In this document: positions 16,027 through 23,250 of the stretch, in pieces
Numbering within the stretch: position 1 is the stretch's first letter
Layout: each line of letters begins with the position of its first letter
Assembly: GCF_947503045.1 (NCBI RefSeq)
Contig: NZ_CANNCF010000008.1
Span: forward strand, 16,252 to 80,251
DNA length: 64,000 nt
Reading direction: 5' to 3'
Origin: an uncultured Tateyamaria sp.
Lineage (GTDB): Bacteria > Pseudomonadota > Alphaproteobacteria > Rhodobacterales > Rhodobacteraceae
Program-made: the position numbers and the translations under genes
Notes under the pieces: generated by a model
The model's input: only the letters and a program-made list of their open reading frames with translations
What the model was told of the DNA's origin: nothing
Database searches by the model: none

Positions 16027-16458
16027 TCAGAGACCGAAGGCGATATCGGTGCGGCTGGTCACAGTCAACTGGGTCAGGCAGGCGTCGCTGTCGGTACCGC
16101 TGTTGCCTGCAAGGGCGCAGCTGGCCACGTCATTGACGATGATTTCGGAGAGTTCGGCGCAGGCCGTGGGCAGGTTATACTGGACAACCCGGCGTTTTCC
16201 CGCACTAAGCGCCCCCAGCGGCAGGCCCAGCAGGTTGCGGAACACGCCATCCGAGCCGAAGACGGCCAGACGCCATGTGACTTCCTCGAAATCCTGATCC
16301 AGACCGTTTTGGCCAAAGAACACCAGCTGGCATCCCCCTTCGGAGGAGGGCGTGGCGCGGTTCAGTTCGAGGGAAATTTCGGGTGTGGCGTCCTGGGCGA
16401 AGGCAGATGTGCCGGTCAGGACAAGGGCAAGGCTACATGCCAAAAGCGTACGATTCAT
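16027..16458 (-). CDS. Small exported protein of the ExbBD operon
   Basis: Protein of 143 residues. The ATG at 16458 is preceded by GGAGG and opens a clear signal peptide (MNRTLLACSLALVLTGTSAFA). The mature part begins QDATPEISLELN and has four cysteines (GGCQLVF, PTACAEL, VASCAL, DACLTQ), suggesting two disulfides in the periplasm. No family recognised. It is the first gene of the operon leading into exbB, so a periplasmic partner of the motor is a reasonable guess. Confidence 0.8.
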   Translation of the reverse strand: MNRTLLACSLALVLTGTSAFAQDATPEISLELNRATPSSEGGCQLVFFGQNGLDQDFEEVTWRLAVFGSDGVFRNLLGLPLGALSAGKRRVVQYNLPTACAELSEIIVNDVASCALAGNSGTDSDACLTQLTVTSRTDIAFGL

Positions 16459-16597
16459 GTGAACCTCCAGTAATTGCGCACATCGAAATGATATGCGCAT
16501 TAGCGAGGTTACGCCGAAGCGTGTCAACAATTGATTGGGAGCTTGTACCAAAGCACGCGGGAGAAATCCCGCGTGGTCTGAAACCTGTTACAACGCC

Positions 16598-17077
16598 TTA
16601 GCGGTAGACGCCGATGACGTATTCGATCCGCGTGGCCGCGTCAGGCGTGTGCGTCAGGGCCTGATCCACAATCACTGGCGCTGTCTTGAACGAGCGCGTC
16701 TTGCCCAGCGACTTGGCCGGTGGGCGGATCGCTTCGCGAACGGCGGGGGCCAATGGGGCGGTGACAGGCGCCGACGCTTCGGGCGCGACATCCTCGGGGG
16801 TTATTTCGAAATCACCGAGCGCTGCGGTTTCCACCGGAGCCAGGGCAGGTGTCTCGGGGACAACCGGCGCCTTGAGCGCGGGGGCCAAAGCGGTGAACTG
16901 CGCCGCATCCGGCACATATTCAGGGATCACAAACCCGCTGTCGGCGGGAATATTGTCTGGAGTGGCAAGTGCCGATGTCTGCACATTCATGTTGAATTCG
17001 TGCAGAGCGGAGAGACCCAGACCTGCTGTGCCGGAGAGAGCGACAAGCGATACGGAGAGGAGAGCTACGTGTTTCAT
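16598..17077 (-). CDS. Exported Pro/Ala-rich hypothetical protein
   Basis: Protein of 159 residues with a signal-peptide-like N-terminus (MKHVALLSVSLVALSGTAGLG) and a Pro/Ala-rich, low-complexity body ending ATRIEYVIGVYR. No recognised domain. It lies 139 bp upstream of the exbB operon on the same strand and may be cotranscribed. Composition and signal sequence support a real periplasmic protein. Confidence 0.7.
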   Translation of the reverse strand: MKHVALLSVSLVALSGTAGLGLSALHEFNMNVQTSALATPDNIPADSGFVIPEYVPDAAQFTALAPALKAPVVPETPALAPVETAALGDFEITPEDVAPEASAPVTAPLAPAVREAIRPPAKSLGKTRSFKTAPVIVDQALTHTPDAATRIEYVIGVYR

Positions 17078-17290
17078 GCCATTTGATATAGCACGGCTTT
17101 GGCAATTCGTGAGGGGGAAAGGATTTCAAATTGTCTCAAATGGGGAATTGTGGCAACAGTTTGCCGATTTAGGGGTTTTTCCGCGTACAATTTCAAAGCC
17201 TTGTGGCGGATTGTTGCCAATTCACCGACGTGACGCAACGACATATTACTTATGGTTGTATTGAGTTTTGCAGAAATTTTTCAGAATCGG

Positions 17291-17313
17291 CGGGTCCTGA
17301 CCCGTACTATACT
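17291..17313 (+). promoter_or_regulatory. Inverted repeat next to a TATACT box
   Basis: CGGGTCCTGACCCG (17291-17304) is a perfect inverted repeat four bases before TATACT (17308-17313), in the AT-rich divergent spacer 17078-17376. It suggests an operator/promoter for the gene at 17377. No good -35 is visible. Confidence 0.35.
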
Positions 17314-17376
17314 TTGCAGTTTTATCCTTTGCAGGCTATGCTTTGGCCGTGATTTCAACCCCGAGGTGACTCGACC

Positions 17377-18165
17377 GTGTTTCGTTCCTGCCGACCTGTC
17401 CTGACTGGTTTTGTGGCCGCGATGGCCCTGCACTCTGCCCCTGCCGCACTGGCACAGGGCCTTGAGATTGCGCCAATCGGCTTTGACGTGGCCGATGAGG
17501 GTGACAATCTGGTGGTTGCGTCCTTTGTCGCGGATGCCGCACCGGTGTTCGACGCTGTACAGTTGGGCGCGACCCCGGCGGCCGCCCGTGTGTCTGCTGG
17601 TCTGCCGCAGCCTTCAATCATCCTTGGCCTGATCGCGCCGGGTCAGGAAGAGGAATTCGGGCTGGAAAACTTGTTGCCGGCCACGGTTGAGCAGGTCTCG
17701 TTTTCGCTTGATGATCTGGCTGCCCGCGAGGCGATGCGGGAAAACGATCCGATCCTGTTCGAGCGTCTGATCCAAGAGGGCCATTTGGACCCGGATGCGG
17801 ATGTGCTGCCCACCGTGCTGCAGACTGAACTGGCCCGGATGAACTGCTACCGCTCTGGCATCGACGGGGCGTGGGGGCCGGGTTCGCGCCGGTCCGTGGG
17901 GGAATATTTCGAACAGCTTGCATCCGTCGACTGGCCGGATCAGGCCCCGACGCAAGAGCTGTTCCGCGCCATTATTCTGAACGGTGATGTGGCCTGTCCG
18001 ACCCCGGTGGCGGTTCAGCGCGCTGCCCCGGCGCGCACCACATCGCGTCCTGCGTCGACGACCACGCGCACGCAACCCCGTGCTGCCGCTCCGGCCCCGG
18101 CGCCCAAGCCTGCAGCGAAGCCCAAGCCCAAGCTGTCCATCGGTGGATCGGGCGTTCTGCGCTGA
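17377..18165 (+). CDS. Exported protein with peptidoglycan-binding-like segment
   Basis: Protein of 262 residues. A GTG start with GAGGTGA upstream gives a signal peptide (VFRSCRPVLTGFVAAMALHS, cleavage near ALA-QG). In the middle, LQTELARMNCYRSGIDG followed by AWGPGSRRSVGEYF matches the helical peptidoglycan-binding (PG_binding_1-like) pattern with its I-D-G-x-W-G-P-x-S/T signature. The C-terminus is a Pro/Ala/Thr-rich tail ending in basic residues. It is transcribed divergently from the ExbBD block and may be an envelope partner. No enzymatic motif seen. Confidence 0.75.
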   Translation: MFRSCRPVLTGFVAAMALHSAPAALAQGLEIAPIGFDVADEGDNLVVASFVADAAPVFDAVQLGATPAAARVSAGLPQPSIILGLIAPGQEEEFGLENLLPATVEQVSFSLDDLAAREAMRENDPILFERLIQEGHLDPDADVLPTVLQTELARMNCYRSGIDGAWGPGSRRSVGEYFEQLASVDWPDQAPTQELFRAIILNGDVACPTPVAVQRAAPARTTSRPASTTTRTQPRAAAPAPAPKPAAKPKPKLSIGGSGVLR

Positions 18166-18222
18166 TCAGTGCCGGATTTGGTGACACTATATATACTGTC
18201 GCTGCTGGCCCGTTCTTGATCC

Positions 18223-18241
18223 TGTAGCAATCTTTGCTACA
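18223..18241. promoter_or_regulatory. Palindromic operator of parDE
   Basis: TGTAGCAATCTTTGCTACA has perfect 8-bp arms with a 3-base centre and ends 8 bp before the parD ATG. ParD-family antitoxins repress their own operon through such palindromes. A TATATACT stretch lies about 25 bp upstream. Confidence 0.75.
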
Positions 18242-18249
18242 TTTGCTTT

Positions 18250-18489
18250 ATGACCCGCACAACCTCTGTCGCCCTTGGCGACCATTTCGCACAGTTCATC
18301 ACCGAGCAGGTGGCCGCCGGGCGCTATGCGTCGGCAAGTGACGTGGTCCGGTCCGGCCTGCGCTTGCTGGAAGAACGCGAGGCACAGATGACGGCCCTGC
18401 GTGCAGCACTTGAGGCGGGCGAGGCGTCTGGCCCCGCCGCGCCCTTTGACGTCGACGCCTATGTGGCGGACCGGCGCGGGGCAGGATGA
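18250..18489 (+). CDS. parD: ParD-type antitoxin
   Basis: Type II antitoxin of 79 residues. The N-terminal ribbon-helix-helix (TTSVALGDHFAQFITEQV, then GRYASASDVVRSGLRLLEERE) is the ParD/CopG-like DNA-binding part, and the acidic C-terminus would wrap the toxin. It overlaps the toxin start by 4 bp. On a plasmid such pairs stabilise inheritance by post-segregational killing. Confidence 0.92.
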   Translation: MTRTTSVALGDHFAQFITEQVAAGRYASASDVVRSGLRLLEEREAQMTALRAALEAGEASGPAAPFDVDAYVADRRGAG

Positions 18490-18779
18490 ACGACTGGCGG
18501 CTGACGCCTGCCGCGCGCGCCGATCTGGATGACATCTGGGATTACACTGTCAAAACCTGGGGCGCGGATCAGGCCGAGGCCTATGTCCGTGCGCTGATCG
18601 CTGCCTGCGCCGGGATTGCCACCGGTGCTACACCCACGCAGGACGTCGCCCATGTCCGTCCCGGATACCGCAAGGCGCTGAGTGGGCGCCACGTGCTTTA
18701 TCTGCGTCAGAGCGAAACCGGGGTCGAGGTGGTCCGCATTCTTCACCAGCGTATGGATGTGGATCGTCAGAGCCTTTGA
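18486..18779 (+). CDS. parE: ParE-type toxin (RelE/ParE superfamily)
   Basis: Toxin of 97 residues with the family pattern: WRLTPAARADLDDIWDYT at the N-terminus, the GYRKALSGRHVLYLR beta-hairpin, and VVRILHQRMDVDR at the C-terminus. Characterised ParE toxins inhibit DNA gyrase. The stop codon ends the reading frame cleanly and the sequence looks intact, so the pair is probably active. Confidence 0.92.
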   Translation: MNDWRLTPAARADLDDIWDYTVKTWGADQAEAYVRALIAACAGIATGATPTQDVAHVRPGYRKALSGRHVLYLRQSETGVEVVRILHQRMDVDRQSL

Positions 18780-18882
18780 TCCCCCTTAGGGAATTGTCAG
18801 ATTTCAGATTTTGTGTAGGCTGAATGTAACGACTCTGCCGGTCTGCTGGCGGGGATCTGATTGCGAGACAAAGGAATAGATC

Positions 18883-20436
18883 ATGGCGGGTATTGCCCTC
18901 AAAGGTCCTGAGCTGAAAAAGATGGTCAAGATCGCGAAAAAGCGTGATCTGAACTTTGCCTATTGCCCGGGCAACGATCCCAAAGAGGACGTGTTTGTTC
19001 TGGATCGCAAGAAAAAGCCCGAAGTGATGGGCCGCGTGGCCCGGGCCGAGGGCACCGGCAGCAAACTGGGATACGGCACCGCCCGCGCCAAGGGCCGCAT
19101 CATGATGATGACCTGCGAACGCGAATTGCCGCAGATGGCCAAAAAGCTGAAGAAGCTGCTGAAGTTCGAAAAACTGCCCATGAACGTCATCGTCATGGAT
19201 AAGGACGGCAAAATTCTCGAGGAGGATATCGAGGAGCTGGAGCCGGATCCTGAGCTGGACGCGGAAGACGATGATGGCGAGGAAAACGAAGCCGATGAAG
19301 CGGCTGAAAACGACGAAGAGGATGACAACGATCCGGAACGCCTCAAGAAGCTGACCGCGCGTGCGCAACAGGTGAAGACCGGTATTGCCGACCTTCCCAA
19401 CGAGGCGCAGGCACCGTTGACCAAAGGCTTTGGCACTGTGCTGGGCGGGCTGAAGTCCGGCGATCTGGATGCCGCGGACAATATGCTGACCCGGCTCGAA
19501 GAGGCGCTGGAAAAGCTGGCGGCCAAAGGCAATGACGCCGCGCCGGAAGATCCCGCGCTGGCCCGCTTGCGTCAGGCGGCTGATCAGCTTGAAAAGCGGA
19601 TTGGCGCGCTTGAGAATGCCGACGGGGCCGCGCGCCTGATGACGGCGCATGGCATGCTGGTCGGTCAGATCGGTGACGGTGACGTCAAGAAGGCGACCGG
19701 CACGGTCAAGGCACTGAATGACGCGCTGACCCGCGCCGAAGGGCAGGGCGAAGCGGCGGAACAGAAACCGGAGGCCGACGCGGTCCAGGATGACAACGCC
19801 ACTGATGCAGGGATGGAGTGGCGCGATGCGCGTGCGGACCTCGAACCCGTGGCGCTGGACCTGCTGGCCCGCAATCTGGGCGATGTAACCAAGCTGCGCG
19901 CGGTCCTCGCCTACTTCACCGAAAAGGGCGAGGCCGAAGACTATGCCGGGGCGATGAAGGCCGTGCCGGGTCTGAAAAAGCTGATCGCGGAGGCCGAAGC
20001 CGACCAATTGAGTGCCGCTGAAAAGGACATCCCGGCCAATGTGGTGCCCTTCGTGCGTGCGCGTCTGGACTGGGTCAAGACCCGTTCGACCTTGCGCGCC
20101 GAGCTGACCAAGCTGCAGGACGCCATCGTGTCGGCCTGTGATGAGGAGGAGTTCCCCGACATCGCCAACGCCTCGGACCACCTGTTCTCTTATATCAAGA
20201 ACCTCGATGGGCGGCTTGAAAATGCGCTGGAGGCGCTTGTGCAGGAACCGGATGGCGAAAAGCGCGAAAAGCTGAAGGCGGATGCCGCTGGCCTGCTTGC
20301 CGAGTTCCAGACTGAGTTGGACAACCCGTTCTTTCAGATCGTGGATGACGGCAACGGGTTCAAGGCGGTCAATATTCGCGCCGCGGCGATGGAATCCCTT
20401 GGCAAGGTGCGTGCGGCCCTGACCGAAGCGGCCTAA
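18883..20436 (+). CDS. Acidic helical hypothetical protein with a conserved-looking N-terminal domain
   Basis: Protein of 517 residues. Residues 1-110 form a compact basic domain with many lysines (ELKKMVKIAKKRDLNFAYCPG, the AKGRIMMMTCERELPQMAKK stretch and a hydrophobic VIVMDKDGKILEEDI end). About 110-150 are an Asp/Glu run. The rest is long amphipathic helix, probably coiled coil. AAAGGAA precedes the ATG. No enzymatic motif. The charged-linker style resembles proteins of the T6SS operon here, but function is unknown; a structural or cargo-binding role is only a guess. Confidence 0.75.
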   Translation: MAGIALKGPELKKMVKIAKKRDLNFAYCPGNDPKEDVFVLDRKKKPEVMGRVARAEGTGSKLGYGTARAKGRIMMMTCERELPQMAKKLKKLLKFEKLPMNVIVMDKDGKILEEDIEELEPDPELDAEDDDGEENEADEAAENDEEDDNDPERLKKLTARAQQVKTGIADLPNEAQAPLTKGFGTVLGGLKSGDLDAADNMLTRLEEALEKLAAKGNDAAPEDPALARLRQAADQLEKRIGALENADGAARLMTAHGMLVGQIGDGDVKKATGTVKALNDALTRAEGQGEAAEQKPEADAVQDDNATDAGMEWRDARADLEPVALDLLARNLGDVTKLRAVLAYFTEKGEAEDYAGAMKAVPGLKKLIAEAEADQLSAAEKDIPANVVPFVRARLDWVKTRSTLRAELTKLQDAIVSACDEEEFPDIANASDHLFSYIKNLDGRLENALEALVQEPDGEKREKLKADAAGLLAEFQTELDNPFFQIVDDGNGFKAVNIRAAAMESLGKVRAALTEAA

Positions 20437-20551
20437 GCCCGGATCGGACGCGCGCGGCATCTGGCCACCGCGGTCCATTTATCGTATTGCCCCGGAAAAC
20501 CGGTTTGGCGCATCCCCGTTCGTGGGTTGCGCGCATGTGCAAGGGTGCGGT

Positions 20552-21433
20552 GTGGCGCGACAGATTTCTTACACGCTTCAGTTCGGGACGCGGTTTGACG
20601 GTGGTCTGCCGCTGATTTGGAGCATGTTGGCCGATGAGGGGTTGGACGCGCGCGGCATCGTCGTGCCCCGCCCCAAGCGCTATCGCGATGTGCTGGCGGC
20701 GCGGGTCGCTGCCTTTGACGGCACCCCGGCTAGCCCGGACGAGCTGAACGCGATGCTGGGGCTGGACCAGTTGGACCCGGAGCGCGATCTGCATTTTGTC
20801 CTGCGCATCACTGATCTGATGCAACCCCCACCGCATTTTTGCCCGGCCGGAGACTGGTTTTTCGAGGCAGGCCCGCGCGCGGCGCATTATCGCAGCGTCT
20901 TCGCCCCCGCGCCCGTGACCTTTGCCCTTTCGCTGAGCAATCCGGCGGTGATGCTGTCGCAAGCCTGGTCGAGCGAGGAATATCCCGGCATCGATGTGAT
21001 GACACCCGACCCGTTCCAGCTGCACTGGGCGGTGGTACTGCGCGAATTGCGCGAAAGCTGCCCCGAGGCGTCGATCATCGCGTGGACGGCCGAGGAGTCG
21101 CCGATGATCTGGAACCGGGTGTTGCAGGCGACGTCCCAAACGGATGCCGATTTTTCAATCGACGCTCAGATTCACGTGGCAAAAATCCTGATGAACGAGG
21201 AAGGCGGCCTGCGCCTTGCCGAATATCTGGAGAGCCATCCGAACATGCCTGACGCATTGCGTGCCCGCGTGATCGGCATCTTTCTCAAACGTTTTGCCAA
21301 GGAGGACGAGGTGGAAACCGAGATCGTCATCCCCGGCTGGAGCGACGAGTTGCAGGCGCAGATGGACGCCCACTATGCCGCCGACCTCAAAGAGGTGGCC
21401 GCGATCGAAGGCGTGACTCTGCTCCGCCTCTGA
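20552..21433 (+). CDS. Conserved-looking hypothetical protein
   Basis: Protein of about 293 residues. I chose the GTG at 20552 because AAGGG lies six bases upstream and the protein then begins MARQISYTLQFGTRFDGG; an in-frame GTG at 20522 would add ten residues without a ribosome site. Mixed alpha/beta, Trp-rich, no signal peptide, no motif I can name. It is convergent with the glycan-island operon and ends 5 bp from its last gene. Confidence 0.75.
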   Translation: MARQISYTLQFGTRFDGGLPLIWSMLADEGLDARGIVVPRPKRYRDVLAARVAAFDGTPASPDELNAMLGLDQLDPERDLHFVLRITDLMQPPPHFCPAGDWFFEAGPRAAHYRSVFAPAPVTFALSLSNPAVMLSQAWSSEEYPGIDVMTPDPFQLHWAVVLRELRESCPEASIIAWTAEESPMIWNRVLQATSQTDADFSIDAQIHVAKILMNEEGGLRLAEYLESHPNMPDALRARVIGIFLKRFAKEDEVETEIVIPGWSDELQAQMDAHYAADLKEVAAIEGVTLLRL

Positions 21434-21438
21434 CCGCC

Positions 21439-22236
21439 TCAGGTCGGCGTCGTATGGCGTCTGAGATGGTCGATCATATCGTCGATGAACAACTGCCCAT
21501 TGCGCCCGTGCCGCGTCAGCACATAAGTGTCGATACCCACATGGGGCGCATCTGGCGGGATGGTGACAGTGATCGGCGCGCTGCTGGCCCGCGCGGCCTC
21601 GGCGGTGGCAATGCTTGCCACGCTGGGCACGATCCGATCCTTGCGCCCATGCAGGATCATCAAGGGTGGGCCATCCGCCCTGATCCGCCACGGATGCACG
21701 ACAGGGGCACAAAGTGACACCATCGCGTCCGGTTGCGCGAATTGCGCGCGCCAGACACCGGGGGGATAACACAGCGTGTTGCCTGCGAGCGCGCCCGCCG
21801 AAATGCCGAACATGCCGATCTTGTGCGGTGCAATCTGCAGCGCCGCAGCCTCGGCCCGGCAAAAGCGCAGCGCGTCTGACAGGTCCTCGCAGGCAGTGAA
21901 CAGGCGGATATCGAACAGGCGGCGTTTCAGCCCCCATCCCTGCTTGTCTACCCGGTTGGCGATGCGGGTGATCTGGGTCAGAGTGTCCGCATCCACGTCA
22001 TTCGCGCCGGTTTTCAGCCGGTAATCCGGCACTGCCACGGCAAAGCCCGCCGCACACAGCCGCTGGACCAGAGGTTGATGCACATTGGCCCCGCGCGCGC
22101 CCTTGGTGAAACCGCCGCCATAGCCGAACAGAATCAGGGGGCGTTGCCCGCCGCCGGGGTGGTAAAGATCAAGGTCAAGCTGTCCTGTCCTGCGCTTGGC
22201 AAATGCGATACTTTTGGGGCGGATCAGCGTCATCAT
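21439..22236 (-). CDS. Alpha/beta hydrolase
   Basis: Alpha/beta-hydrolase-fold enzyme of about 265 residues. The oxyanion-hole segment is LILFGYGGGFTKG, the nucleophile elbow GMFGISAGALAGN (GxSxG), the acid residue lies in LMILHGRKDRIVP, and the likely catalytic His in PDAPHVGIDTY. This order and the GGG box fit esterase/lipase-type (HSL-like) hydrolases acting on acyl esters. The start is uncertain: ATG at 22236 or 22233, or a GTG at 22257 overlapping the sulfotransferase gene. Last gene of a seven-gene operon; it might deacylate a surface glycan or lipid, which is inference. Confidence 0.85.
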   Translation of the reverse strand: MMTLIRPKSIAFAKRRTGQLDLDLYHPGGGQRPLILFGYGGGFTKGARGANVHQPLVQRLCAAGFAVAVPDYRLKTGANDVDADTLTQITRIANRVDKQGWGLKRRLFDIRLFTACEDLSDALRFCRAEAAALQIAPHKIGMFGISAGALAGNTLCYPPGVWRAQFAQPDAMVSLCAPVVHPWRIRADGPPLMILHGRKDRIVPSVASIATAEAARASSAPITVTIPPDAPHVGIDTYVLTRHGRNGQLFIDDMIDHLRRHTTPT

Positions 22237-22241
22237 CCCTG

Positions 22242-23213
22242 CTACCCGGGTTCGCACACAGAGGTGTGGGACTGGCCAATCGCCTCGAATACCGCGATCT
22301 GCGCCTGACGCAGGCGTTTCACCTGTTCCTCGGGCGGGATGCCTGCATTGTCGAGGTCGCCCGCGAGGTCCGACAGATCAAAGAGAGAGTCGAGATCGGG
22401 GCGGTAGGTGGCGCGCACCAATTCGTTGTCCTCGACGTACTTGTCCGCGATCTCGCGCCGTTCCATCGGGGAATAGCTGTCGCCGGAATAGAATGCGCCT
22501 TCGGCCTCGTTACGGATGATCACGCGGATCAGCTCGGCGATGTTGATATCGGTCGTGTTGCTGATCAGGCCCAGCATTTCGGACACTTCGCGCGACAGGG
22601 TTATGTTGGAAAATTTCTCGGGCAGGTCGTCGCGGGTGACGTTGCTCATGCCCAGATGGCCGCACATGTCGAGGATCACGTCGCCCTCGAGAAATTGCGG
22701 ACGCTCGTAAGGCAGCACCTTGACGTTGTCGGCCCCGAACCCGTCGGCATAGGTGCCGAGAATCTTGGAATACATCAGCGCCGTCTCGCGCTTTTGCGCG
22801 TATTGCTGGGCCGTGCCCTTGAAGCGGCCCGTTTTGACCACCTGTTTATACATCGCCTCAAGGAATTTGTCCTGACGGCGGATATAGGCAATCACCTGCG
22901 TCTCGGCGCGCAAATCGTCGGGCAGATATTCGGCCATGGAGCGGGCCATGCGGGTGGTGAACAGCATCTCGGCAGAGATCACGTGGGTTTTGTCGGGGTC
23001 GTTTTCGACTTCGGCCACCAGCCGTTTCATCAGCACAGGGAACTGTTCGGTATCGCGCTTGAACGCCAGCTTGTTATGCGCGGCAGGCCCGCGCCCGGCC
23101 TTGACGTAGGACAGTCCCGCCTCGGCCATCTTGTCGGGATGCTGGGTCAGAAAGGTCTGGATCGAGGTCGATCCCGTCTTTTGCGAGCCGATGTGGAGGA
23201 TCAATCTGGGCAT
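22242..23213 (-). CDS. Sulfotransferase-family protein
   Basis: Protein of 323 residues opening with LILHIGSQKTGSTSIQTFL, the P-loop-like 5'-phosphosulfate-binding motif of PAPS-dependent sulfotransferases. A later segment VISAEML precedes basic residues consistent with the 3'-phosphate site (region 90-130). The start at 23213 follows GGGAAAG; a longer frame to 23306 would run into the sulfatase gene. It should transfer sulfate from PAPS to a hydroxyl, probably on a surface carbohydrate given the glycosyltransferases nearby. Cytoplasmic: no signal peptide. Confidence 0.82.
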   Translation of the reverse strand: MPRLILHIGSQKTGSTSIQTFLTQHPDKMAEAGLSYVKAGRGPAAHNKLAFKRDTEQFPVLMKRLVAEVENDPDKTHVISAEMLFTTRMARSMAEYLPDDLRAETQVIAYIRRQDKFLEAMYKQVVKTGRFKGTAQQYAQKRETALMYSKILGTYADGFGADNVKVLPYERPQFLEGDVILDMCGHLGMSNVTRDDLPEKFSNITLSREVSEMLGLISNTTDINIAELIRVIIRNEAEGAFYSGDSYSPMERREIADKYVEDNELVRATYRPDLDSLFDLSDLAGDLDNAGIPPEEQVKRLRQAQIAVFEAIGQSHTSVCEPG

Positions 23214-23250
23214 ATGCGTCTTTCCCTGCTCGGGTGCTTTGATCGGTGCG

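Noticed and set aside
18628..20478. Long minus-strand reading frame opposite parE and the 18883 gene
   Set aside because: The plus-strand genes have good ribosome sites and protein-like composition; the minus frame spans two genes and an intergenic gap.
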